From positions 1-36,955 of the forward strand of contig JAHEYT010000065.1 of assembly GCA_023251455.1 (NCBI GenBank): a DNA stretch of 36,955 nucleotides, read 5' to 3'. Source of the stretch: Bacteroidota bacterium (GTDB taxonomy: Bacteria > Bacteroidota > Bacteroidia > Bacteroidales > Prolixibacteraceae). The notes under the pieces were generated by a model. The model saw only the letters and a program-made list of their open reading frames with translations, was not told where the DNA came from and searched no databases. The stretch's first letter is position 1, and every line of letters starts with the position of its first letter. Positions 1-7,174 of this stretch are shown here, piece after piece. A program made the position numbers and the translations under genes.

Positions 1-2543
1 ACGTATTTGAAGAATTTACTGTTTAAAACAAAATTAGCCCCGGAATAGACCAGCCTTGTTGTTGAAAACAGTCCAACTCCTGCGCCTATGGGGTTGAACA
101 AAACGTATTCGCCAGCCGATGTTTCGTTTTCATCGAAACGGCTAAATTCGCAGGTCGCTGTTACAACTACTGCCAGGCGATTGTAATTGTCCCAGGAATT
201 AATACTTGAAACATCAATAACGCTTTCGTCGGCCAGTCCTTTTGCATTCCCATGCCCGGTATAATTCAGAATCAAAGTTCCTCGTTTCACCCGATTGTTG
301 ATGGCCGCATTCACGTCGGGATACTTCTCGCCGCCTGCTGTCATTACCCGTTTGTATGTGTCGAGGTAAATCCTATCGGTGAAGAATGAAGGGTAATTTT
401 TATTCACGAAACGGGCAAGACTTTCAGCCTGATCTGTATGTATCGTAGTATAGCCATCCGCAGTATTTCCATCGTCGGCAATAAAGGTTACTACATTCCG
501 CCAGTTCCCCATACTTTCATTTGTTTGGTATGTTTTAATTTTATCCAGAACGATTTCAGCATCTTCAATTGTTCGAGCCGGAATCCGCCCTATTCCCAGA
601 TCAACAGTTCCATAAGAACCACCTTCGCTCTCGTCCAGAAAAACAAAAAAATCGTCGGTTACAAATGATTCTGTTTCCGAGAGTGAATTGTCAGATTGAA
701 GGGTGGGTATCATGTTAATATTTTTCCCCTGGATATTCCGGTTGTCGAAACTTCCGTCGCCCATCAGCAAAATGTATTTTAATGTGTTTTTACCGTTTTG
801 TTTTCCCTGGTCATAACACATCCTGAAATAATTCCTGAAGGCTGCGGGATCAGGTAATCCCCCTGAAAACTCGTTATAAATTACGTCAGGAGTAACCACC
901 TGAACAGCCATTTGATCTGAAGTGCGATGAAGGTCCGCTAAGTCATTTGCCACTTTGAGAAGAGTAGGATGGGAAACAATAATCATTTCAGATAATTCGG
1001 CAGCGTGTAAATTCTGGTTGGCAATCGTACCAACCAATTCGGCTGAAGGGATCGTTCCGGTGGGGTTAAAAGCCACAAATTCGCGGGTCAGTCCCGAGTT
1101 GGATTTAAATTTTAATTGACCATCGGCATAGGTTGCCGGTACTTCAAAGGTATTCGCGTGATCAGTCACATCAAAAATGCGTGTCGATGCCACTGCATTG
1201 GCCAAAACAAATTCCGAAACCGGAATCTGTCCGTCAACTCCTCTTCCCCGAAAAAAATAAACATCGGTATTCATGCTCAAAAGGCTTTGATAATTCACCG
1301 AAATATAATCGAGCCAAGCCTCGGATGAACTATTACCACCTTGGTGGGTCAGCTTTAACTGAATTTTTTTCTCCAGAAGGGTTACTGAAGCTGTTTTAAG
1401 AGATTTTCGGGCAAATTCATATTCTACATAGGCACTAAACGGAAGATTTAGAAGTGATTTTCCATTCATAATCACATCAATATTGCTTGCAGTAGAAGTT
1501 CTACCTGCCACTGATACAGAAATTAAGGCAGGTTTTGTTAGATCCGGATTTTCTAAAGAAATACTAATTGATTGGGTTGCACCCATACCGAACCGCTCTC
1601 CAAACCACTGACTACCGGACGAAATTAAGTTGATTGATTCTTTTTCATAAAAAGCATAATTGAGAAATGAAGTCACCTTTTTCCCGGCCGTACCAGTTAG
1701 TTCAGCGGCTTTTTCTATGTTGCGCGGGTTTCCCTGGTCGCTAAGAAAAAAGTAAGTTTCGGTAGAATAATAATTTTGCCGGTGGGAAAACATACCAGTT
1801 TCAAGGTTTTGGCTGAACGATACATTTCCTGTGGAATAAAAGAACAAGCAATCTTTGCCCGCGTTATCCTTACCCTTCCATACCGGGTAAGTAGCCAAAT
1901 CATCAAAACGAAGGTCGTTATTCATAAAGGGAAGCATGTAGCCCCCCGTTCCATATAAAACAGCCTGATCGGGATTGGCGAAGCCCCATTGTTTAATTTG
2001 GTCGTAGGTCACTTTATAAATTCCACGATCCTTTGTCTTTATTTTTATCCATTTGCCTGAACCAAGCACCGAGGTTGTTTTCCAGGGAAATGCTGCAATC
2101 GCTGATTTTAGCTTGTTCTGGTTCTCGGGAATGGAAATAGTAAAACTGACGAGTTTTTCTACATTATTATTTTTTCTGATAAAGGGAAAAACCGTAAGCC
2201 GAAGGAACGATTTTCCGGCAGAAACCCCAATGTCTGATTTGAATGTTATGTCTTCATTCTGAATAGTTTCCAATGCCGGAATAGAATCAATTATCGTTTC
2301 AAAAATCGCATCGCGGATTACAACATCAGCGGCTGCGGTATTCAGTTCAAAACTTTCGAACCAGTAGGGAAGGCCAGTCCGGTCAATAGAAATACTGCCC
2401 TCAAAATTAAGCATATATGTTCCATTCGGTTCAAGTTTGATGGAATCAGGTTTGCCTGACCATATTATTTTACGATGAAAGTCACTGGCTACAGAGGTAG
2501 CAGCCAAACAAAACAAGTAACTAAAGAGTATGATTCTTAACAT
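1..2543 (-). CDS. porU: Type IX secretion system sortase PorU, C25 peptidase family (partial, 3' end outside window)
   Basis: The reading frame opens with ATG at 2543 (MLRIILFSYLFCLAATSVAS, a signal peptide) and stays open to the left edge, giving 847 residues; intact PorU proteins are usually over 1000 residues, so the C-terminal part lies outside. The catalytic half shows the gingipain-type C25 core: a His in NYTGHGN (about H764) and a Cys in TATCEFSRFDE (about C798), spaced as in gingipains. Upstream are LLMGDGSFDNR and GIGRIPART, also usual for C25 domains. PorU is the outer-membrane-associated signal peptidase/sortase that removes the C-terminal domain of type IX cargo and attaches anionic lipopolysaccharide. 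A cargo-type protein is encoded in this window at 13228-14298. The next gene upstream is separated by a 342-base gap with a terminator-like hairpin, so porU is probably transcribed independently of the metal genes. Confidence 0.85.
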   Translation of the reverse strand, partial: MLRIILFSYLFCLAATSVASDFHRKIIWSGKPDSIKLEPNGTYMLNFEGSISIDRTGLPYWFESFELNTAAADVVIRDAIFETIIDSIPALETIQNEDITFKSDIGVSAGKSFLRLTVFPFIRKNNNVEKLVSFTISIPENQNKLKSAIAAFPWKTTSVLGSGKWIKIKTKDRGIYKVTYDQIKQWGFANPDQAVLYGTGGYMLPFMNNDLRFDDLATYPVWKGKDNAGKDCLFFYSTGNVSFSQNLETGMFSHRQNYYSTETYFFLSDQGNPRNIEKAAELTGTAGKKVTSFLNYAFYEKESINLISSGSQWFGERFGMGATQSISISLENPDLTKPALISVSVAGRTSTASNIDVIMNGKSLLNLPFSAYVEYEFARKSLKTASVTLLEKKIQLKLTHQGGNSSSEAWLDYISVNYQSLLSMNTDVYFFRGRGVDGQIPVSEFVLANAVASTRIFDVTDHANTFEVPATYADGQLKFKSNSGLTREFVAFNPTGTIPSAELVGTIANQNLHAAELSEMIIVSHPTLLKVANDLADLHRTSDQMAVQVVTPDVIYNEFSGGLPDPAAFRNYFRMCYDQGKQNGKNTLKYILLMGDGSFDNRNIQGKNINMIPTLQSDNSLSETESFVTDDFFVFLDESEGGSYGTVDLGIGRIPARTIEDAEIVLDKIKTYQTNESMGNWRNVVTFIADDGNTADGYTTIHTDQAESLARFVNKNYPSFFTDRIYLDTYKRVMTAGGEKYPDVNAAINNRVKRGTLILNYTGHGNAKGLADESVIDVSSINSWDNYNRLAVVVTATCEFSRFDENETSAGEYVLFNPIGAGVGLFSTTRLVYSGANFVLNSKFFKY

Positions 2544-2885
2544 TCAATAAATATTTTTAGAATATAACTTTCCGATTGTTGAGACCGAATGCTAAGCGCC
2601 AGGCAAACGAAACTTATATTTTATCGTAATAAATTAGGCAGTCTTTTGTTCAGAATTGATTAATCCAGAATCCAGATATTTGATTACACCACAAAACAGA
2701 TTGATTTTTGGAATTACAGACTTGCCGTGAAAAGGGCATGAGCTAAAGTGAATCTCCATTTATAACAGAATCTGTCCCAGGTAATTCTGAAAAAAAAATC
2801 TTTCCAAAATTCTTCCCCTTCTGTCAATTGACAAAAGAAGAAGAATTCATATTTGAGACCAAAAGGCTATGAACGGATACCGGTA
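2544..2885. other. Intergenic stretch between porU and the metal block
   Basis: No coding potential was recognised in these 342 bases. The part nearest the HMA gene contains a hairpin and T-run on the minus strand (listed separately). The remainder must contain the porU promoter, but I found no convincing TAnnTTTG element there. Confidence 0.5.
2790..2847 (-). terminator. Intrinsic terminator after the last HMA gene
   Basis: On the minus strand an 8-bp outer stem (AATTCTTC at 2840-2847 pairing with GAAGAATT at 2808-2815) encloses a 12-base palindrome TGTCAATTGACA (2822-2833), and the hairpin is followed by a run of nine T (complement of A at 2790-2798). It lies about 40 bases past the stop of the HMA gene at 2886 and probably ends the metal transcript before porU. 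Confidence 0.55.
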
Positions 2886-3260
2886 TTATCGGTGTTCATA
2901 TTTCATTGGTTTCATCGGAGCTTTGAGCACTGCCCGGTCATATTTGCAACACGCCGGAAGCTCATTGTAGTCTTCTTCAGTTGCTTTCGCGGCTTCTGTG
3001 TCGTGACCAACTTTGGCAATTGCTTCCTTCACATTTTGCAAACTTGTTTTGGCATCATTGAGTGTTATTTCAATTTCCTTGGTTTCCTTGTTCCAGTCAG
3101 CTTTTGAAACGCCTTCTAAAGATAAGGCAGCCATTTCAATGCGTTTTTCGCACATTTCGCATTTACCATTTACCAGAAATTTTTCTGATTTGATTTTTGC
3201 AAATCCGGATAGTGTTCCCAATAGGATCACTACCATTACACTTAAAACTTTTGTTTTCAT
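2886..3260 (-). CDS. Secreted heavy-metal-associated (HMA) domain protein with CC tail
   Basis: This 124-residue protein has an N-terminal signal peptide (about 1-21, ending SGFA) followed by one HMA fold. The metal-binding loop is GKCEMCEKRIE with C34 and C37, and the domain ends with the Bacteroidota-type extension GHDTEAAKA...LPACCKYDR holding C104 and C105. HMA domains bind Cu(I), Ag(I), Zn(II) or Hg(II) between the two Cys of CxxC; the extra Cys pair could complete or extend the site. It is closely related to the next protein upstream (3290-3709), to the C-terminal domain of the CusB-like adaptor (5564-7156) and to the 17277-17672 protein. Role inferred: a periplasmic metal chaperone or buffer feeding the efflux pump. 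It is the last gene of the block, followed by a terminator-like hairpin. Confidence 0.85.
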   Translation of the reverse strand: MKTKVLSVMVVILLGTLSGFAKIKSEKFLVNGKCEMCEKRIEMAALSLEGVSKADWNKETKEIEITLNDAKTSLQNVKEAIAKVGHDTEAAKATEEDYNELPACCKYDRAVLKAPMKPMKYEHR

Positions 3261-3289
3261 ACGATTTAATTTAAAGATTAAACTACCTG

Positions 3290-3709
3290 TTATTTATTGT
3301 CACAGCATGCCCCTGACTTTTCAACCTTCTTGTAAACACTTTCAGTTGCGCCATGATGATTATTTTTCTTTCTGTTCCCATCCCGCTTGTACTGGCAACA
3401 AGCCGGAAGTTCATTATAGCCTGATTCACCGGCGCTGAACATTTCGGTATCATGACCGGCCATGGCAATCGATGTTTGTATCTTTTGCGTGGTTGTTTTT
3501 TTGTCATCGTAACTAACAGCCAGGCTTTTGTCAGATTTATTCCATTGGGCCGAGGCTACGCCATCCAACGATTTGACCGCCGTTTCAATACGGTTTTTAC
3601 ACATATCACATTGTCCGTTTACTTTAATTTTTTCAGACTTATTTGCCGCCTGAACCGTAAACGCAATAAACAAGAAGATCGCGATTGTACCAATTGATTT
3701 AGTTTTCAT
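3290..3709 (-). CDS. Secreted heavy-metal-associated (HMA) domain protein, longer C-terminus
   Basis: A 139-residue paralogue of the downstream 124-residue protein. The signal peptide spans about residues 1-22; the HMA loop GQCDMCKNRIE carries C34 and C37; the shared tail YNELPACCQYKR carries C104 and C105. It differs by a basic, His-containing extension (NRKKNNHHG) that ends in a third Cys pair, GACCDNK (C135, C136). It lies 29 bases upstream of its paralogue, so the two probably arose by tandem duplication and are co-transcribed. Family knowledge supports thiolate binding of soft metals, most likely Cu(I) given the neighbours. The chaperone role and the function of the third Cys pair are inference. 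Confidence 0.85.
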   Translation of the reverse strand: MKTKSIGTIAIFLFIAFTVQAANKSEKIKVNGQCDMCKNRIETAVKSLDGVASAQWNKSDKSLAVSYDDKKTTTQKIQTSIAMAGHDTEMFSAGESGYNELPACCQYKRDGNRKKNNHHGATESVYKKVEKSGACCDNK

Positions 3710-3728
3710 TTTCAGGTTAAAATTTGTA

Positions 3729-4172
3729 TTATTTTAAATGATTAAAATTTTCTTCAGACTCAAAATAGCTCACTTTTCCATTTGATCCTTTTTGAAGAAC
3801 GATGAAAGCCTTCGTTTTCTTTATCCTGTGGTGCGTGAATTTGTCCTCGCCATATCGAGAGTCCTGATAGTTTTGTTGAAGTTTATCTGCACATCCCTGA
3901 CAGCATACATAATAGGTTTCACCCTCAATCACAACAGGAATAGTAGAGCCAACATTAAGTTTGTTTCGATACATACATATTTGTTGACCTTCAACTTCTT
4001 TATTTTCGAATTTTGCCAGCAACCATTTTTTACGAATATCATATCCGTAATAGTTATTGAAGGCCACCCAGGAAACAAAACCAAAAAAGAGTATTCCACC
4101 AAAAAGGAAAATCCGATCAATCAACCGATCTGTTCTGATCCTGCGTTTCTGTGCTTCAGTTAGTTTTTTCAT
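3729..4172 (-). CDS. Membrane-anchored TRASH-like metal-binding protein
   Basis: 147 residues with a basic N-terminus, a single transmembrane segment at about 21-38 and a soluble domain outside. The soluble part contains ICMYRNKL (C66) and, after GETYYVC, the cluster CCQGC (C90, C91, C94), an arrangement like the YHS/TRASH metal-binding domains found in copper and mercury handling proteins. The topology (short basic cytoplasmic N-terminus, then one helix) suggests that the Cys cluster faces the periplasm. It lies 20 bases downstream of the haem-binding-domain gene and 19 bases upstream of an HMA gene, so it belongs to the same transcription unit. The specific metal and partner cannot be read from sequence; copper is the best guess from context. 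Confidence 0.7.
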   Translation of the reverse strand: MKKLTEAQKRRIRTDRLIDRIFLFGGILFFGFVSWVAFNNYYGYDIRKKWLLAKFENKEVEGQQICMYRNKLNVGSTIPVVIEGETYYVCCQGCADKLQQNYQDSRYGEDKFTHHRIKKTKAFIVLQKGSNGKVSYFESEENFNHLK

Positions 4173-4191
4173 TTGAGCCTCCCAAAATATT

Positions 4192-4644
4192 TTACAAGCT
4201 ATCTTTCAACGCATTTAAATAATCGATAAGCACTTTTTTGTACTCCTGTGATAAACGGGCTTCATGATGAATAAAAGTATAGGACGATAACGGCATTTCA
4301 TCTTTCCCGATTTGGGACACCATCGAACTCAATTTACTTTTTTGTTTCCTGACCGAATAGGAACCAAACTCGCTGAAATTTAATTCAGCCTTACCTTTAT
4401 TGATGTGATTCTGTAAAAACCAACCAACCGGCTGAACCCTGCTGTACCAGGGATAACTGGTATTGTTGCTGTGGCAATTGTAGCAGGAAGTACGCAGGAT
4501 ATGCCCGATATTTTCAGGAATCCCATTTGTTACTATAAAGTCAGAAGGGGAAACCGCCTTGTCTTGGTTAGTTCTGGAGGGTATAAACTGAATACCCACC
4601 AGAACAACCAACATCACCAAACCTATACTTTTAAGCAGTTTCAT
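4192..4644 (-). CDS. Haem-binding domain protein (single CxxCH)
   Basis: 150 residues. An N-terminal hydrophobic stretch (about 5-20) serves as signal or anchor. The motif SCYNCHSNNTSYPWYS (C54, C57, H58) is the characteristic start of the small Bacteroidota haem-binding domain (Pfam Haem_bd type), and a later MPLSSYTFIHHEARLS carries a Met and two His that may provide the sixth haem ligand. Such proteins are exported single-haem c-type cytochromes. The start overlaps the end of the DUF3347 gene by 4 bases (ATGA), indicating translational coupling. Together with the DUF3347 and TRASH-like genes it forms a compact three-gene set downstream of the Cus-type pump; a role in redox control of copper is an inference. 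Confidence 0.8.
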   Translation of the reverse strand: MKLLKSIGLVMLVVLVGIQFIPSRTNQDKAVSPSDFIVTNGIPENIGHILRTSCYNCHSNNTSYPWYSRVQPVGWFLQNHINKGKAELNFSEFGSYSVRKQKSKLSSMVSQIGKDEMPLSSYTFIHHEARLSQEYKKVLIDYLNALKDSL

Positions 4645-5243
4645 TTAACTGTGATTTCAACAAGCACTCTGCCACATTTCATCTTCTCATCACCAAAAAA
4701 GGGATTTTTAACCTTGTCGGATGCACTTAACCACTTGCCACCTTTGTTGTTATTGTACATCGGGCAAAATAACTGATACAAAGGGCGGTCTGCCCCTGTA
4801 ATAACGATCAGGTCTTTGAGGTCTCCTCCCAATATTTCAAAATGTTCCCTTTGATGGTCAATTTTATTTGCATTTTCCGAAATATGCTCTGCATTCTCTT
4901 TCGCATCGTCCAATATATCTTTCAATTCTTTTTGTTTTGGCGCTGGCTGGCCTGAAAGATCAAATTTCGCGATGGCATCGAATAACATTTTTCCGGAACT
5001 GGCGGCTTTTTTGCTGTTTTCATCCACCAACGCGTCTTTCAGGGCCAGGTAATTGTCGAGGATAGAAGTTACCGTGAGTGAGTGTTTAACCGTTATTGAA
5101 GGTATAACCCGTGGTTCCTCCTTCATTTTGGGGGTCATACTGGGATGGCTATTTCCGGAGTTTCCCATACTTGAATGGTCGTGTTGGGCGCTTACCCCCC
5201 AGCTTAGTAAAGCCAGGAAAAGCATAATCACTGTTGTTTTCAT
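4641..5243 (-). CDS. DUF3347 domain periplasmic protein
   Basis: 200 residues with a clear signal peptide (about 1-19, ending GVSA) and a short His/Met-rich segment (QHDHSSMGNSGNSHPSM) that looks metal-binding. The remainder is a helical DUF3347 domain starting near VTSILDNYLALKDAL and ending with LFCPMYNNNKGGKWLS and NPFFGDEKMKCG. This FCPM...NPFxGxxMxxCG signature is typical of the family, which in Bacteroidota is found beside CusB-like adaptors or fused to them. The biochemical role is not established; the Cys, Met and His positions suggest a periplasmic copper/silver binding helper of the pump. Its stop overlaps the next start by 4 bases. A hairpin and a protein remnant separate it from the upstream pump operon. 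Confidence 0.8.
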   Translation of the reverse strand: MKTTVIMLFLALLSWGVSAQHDHSSMGNSGNSHPSMTPKMKEEPRVIPSITVKHSLTVTSILDNYLALKDALVDENSKKAASSGKMLFDAIAKFDLSGQPAPKQKELKDILDDAKENAEHISENANKIDHQREHFEILGGDLKDLIVITGADRPLYQLFCPMYNNNKGGKWLSASDKVKNPFFGDEKMKCGRVLVEITVK

Positions 5244-5262
5244 TGTTTTTACATTTTAGAAG

Positions 5263-5505
5263 TTAAAAACCAAATTTTCTGTTCTGCAAATATTTTACCA
5301 CCTCGCTGGTAGTTAGCGGGCTGGTTACATTCCCGGTACGGAGGAAGAAAATCGTCCGATTATCTTCGTTGACGAATACAGGATGTTGAGAAGGTTCAAT
5401 ATAGAGTGTGCAGATTTCTTTTTCTTCAATTTCATGGAAAGCAATATGGATTTTTGTGCGAATATCCATTGATTCGCGTTTTTTAACTTCTATTGTCCTG
5501 TTTCC
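5263..5505 (-). pseudogene. C-terminal remnant of a Schlafen/AlbA-type putative DNA-binding protein
   Basis: An open frame runs from a TAA near 5506-5508 to a stop at 5263. From the ATG at 5469 it gives 68 residues, and the protein-like sequence continues upstream of that ATG (TIEVKKRES). The pattern EIEEKEICTLYIEPSQHPVF followed by FFLRTGNVTSPLTTSEVVKY matches the end of the AlbA_2/Schlafen-like domain, where the full proteins read roughly CxIxVxxSxxPVF...FYxRxGNSTxxLxxxExxxYI. The N-terminal several hundred residues are missing, so this is a truncated leftover rather than a functional gene. It sits wedged between the pump operon and the DUF3347 gene and may mark an old insertion or deletion boundary. 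Family assignment is by motif recollection only. Confidence 0.55.
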
Positions 5506-5511
5506 TTTTTA

Positions 5512-5544
5512 ATTGATCCGATGGCTTTTCGCCATCGGATCAAT
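5512..5544 (-). terminator. Perfect 14-bp hairpin after the pump operon
   Basis: ATTGATCCGATGGC (5512-5525) is followed by a 5-base loop and its exact reverse complement (5531-5544). It begins about 20 bases after the stop of the CusB-like gene on the minus strand. There is no T-run on either side, so it may act as a terminator, an attenuator or an mRNA 3'-end stabiliser. Confidence 0.6.
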
Positions 5545-5563
5545 CAGGATGAAAGTAAATTAC

Positions 5564-7156
5564 TTATTTCCGATAAGCACAACACTCCGGAAGCGCTTTA
5601 TAGACAGCATCCGAAGCTTTGTATTTTTCGGTATCGTGACCAGCTTTAGCTATAGCTTTCTGTATATCATCTAAATTGGTTTTCGCCCCGTCAAACTGAA
5701 CATGCAACATTTTTGTTTCACTACTCCATTCTGCCGAACTTACCCCGGAAACCGATTTGGCAGCGGTTTCGATCCTGTCCTTGCACATTTCGCAATTGCC
5801 CGAAACTTTAATCGTTTGGTGTTCCATGTTTGCCATTTCAGTCCCTTGTTCCATATTCATCCCGGCTTTTTCACCCGTCATTTCACCGTGATTATGTCCA
5901 GTCGAAACTATTCCACCTGAAGGGTTCATCATGCTGGGTTTGCCTTCCAACTGGGCTGCTGCATCCACGCTGAACGCACTTTGAGTCACAATTTCTTCAC
6001 CATCTGCCAAACCGTCCAGTACCACATAACTATTCCCCAATTGAGGTCCCAATTCAATCTCTCGGATTTTAAAAATTGGCTCCTCACTGTTGGGTTGTTT
6101 CACATACACAATGGAACGTTTGCCTGTCCAAAGTACAGCCGAACGGGGAATAACCAACTTGTTCTGAAGTTCCCGGAGATTTGCTTTTACCAGTCCGGTG
6201 GCAAACATTTCAGGTTTTAGTTTTGCTCCGGGATTACTGATTTCAACACGAACTTTGGCCACGCGGTTTACCGGATCAATCACCGGATCGATAAACCTAA
6301 TATTTCCGGAATAAGTTGAACCTGGCAATGCCTGAATAGTGAAATCAATTTTATCGCCAGTTTTAAGGAATGGAAGATCGCTTTCGTAGGCATCAAACAA
6401 CACCCAAACTCGCGATAAGTCTGAAACTTCGAAAAGTACCGAACCTTGACTAACGTAGTCGCCATTATTGACGCGCCTTCCAGTAATAATGCCTGAAGTA
6501 TTCGATTCAACCTCTACATTGGCCTGAACATTCCCTGAACTCTCGATTGCTGAAATTTGTGAATCAGTCAGTTTCCACTGGCGAAGTTTTTCCTTAGCCG
6601 CTTCATAAATCTCGGGCTGTGCTTTTTTTGTCTTGGCTGCTTCGAGCAGTTCCTGCTGAGCGGTCACAAGCTCCGGCGAATAAATGAGCGCTAGTTTTTG
6701 GCCTTTTCTGACTGGCTCTCCTGTAAAGTTAACCAGCAATTTTTCAACCCTTCCGGAGATATGCGCCACCTGATTTTGTAGCAAACGCTCGTCAGCCTGC
6801 ACTTTTCCGTAAAGACGTACTTCTTTTTCTGTGTTTTGGCGCGAAACAACCGATGTAAGCACGTTGGCCAACTGGGCTGCCTCTTCAGTCAAATGCACGG
6901 CAGCCGGATCCATTTCTGCGGTACCGCTTTGAGATAGCGGAATTAAATCCATCGCGCAAATGGGGCATTTGCCGGGTTTATCCATTCGGATATGCGGATG
7001 CATCGAGCAGGTCCAAACTTCAGATTTTGAAGCTTCTGCTGCATGGTCGTGTTTTTCTTCTTTGGCCGGAGATGAATGGAAGAATATCCAACCAAGCAAA
7101 ATACCCCCAGTCAGAATGAGGCTATAGCGGACGTATTTATTACTAAATATTTTCAT
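5564..7156 (-). CDS. cusB: Efflux RND periplasmic adaptor, CusB-like, with N-terminal metal-binding motif and C-terminal HMA fusion
   Basis: 530 residues. An N-terminal membrane/signal segment (about 11-27) is followed by a short His stretch and a heavy-metal-binding domain WTCSMHPHIRMDKPGKCPIC (about 48-75). The membrane-fusion core comes next (lipoyl, alpha-hairpin, beta-barrel; VSRQNTEKEVRLYGKVQADE, GRVEKLLVNFTGEPVRKGQ). A Met/His-rich linker (about 418-446, GHNHGEMTGEKAGMNMEQG) leads into a complete HMA domain, GNCEMCKDRIE with C455/C458, ending LPECCAYRK with C525/C526. The adaptor links the inner-membrane RND pump to the TolC-like channel, and in CusB the Met-rich N-terminal segment passes Cu(I)/Ag(I) to CusA. 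The appended HMA domain matches the separate HMA proteins nearby, which is unusual. The gene lies 18 bases downstream of the TolC-like gene and is the last gene of the pump operon. Confidence 0.9.
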   Translation of the reverse strand: MKIFSNKYVRYSLILTGGILLGWIFFHSSPAKEEKHDHAAEASKSEVWTCSMHPHIRMDKPGKCPICAMDLIPLSQSGTAEMDPAAVHLTEEAAQLANVLTSVVSRQNTEKEVRLYGKVQADERLLQNQVAHISGRVEKLLVNFTGEPVRKGQKLALIYSPELVTAQQELLEAAKTKKAQPEIYEAAKEKLRQWKLTDSQISAIESSGNVQANVEVESNTSGIITGRRVNNGDYVSQGSVLFEVSDLSRVWVLFDAYESDLPFLKTGDKIDFTIQALPGSTYSGNIRFIDPVIDPVNRVAKVRVEISNPGAKLKPEMFATGLVKANLRELQNKLVIPRSAVLWTGKRSIVYVKQPNSEEPIFKIREIELGPQLGNSYVVLDGLADGEEIVTQSAFSVDAAAQLEGKPSMMNPSGGIVSTGHNHGEMTGEKAGMNMEQGTEMANMEHQTIKVSGNCEMCKDRIETAAKSVSGVSSAEWSSETKMLHVQFDGAKTNLDDIQKAIAKAGHDTEKYKASDAVYKALPECCAYRK

Positions 7157-7174
7157 CTTATTTTAATTTTTGAG

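Noticed and set aside
3013..3438. Plus-strand frame of 141 residues across two HMA genes
   Set aside because: It is the complement of clearly supported HMA genes and resembles no protein.
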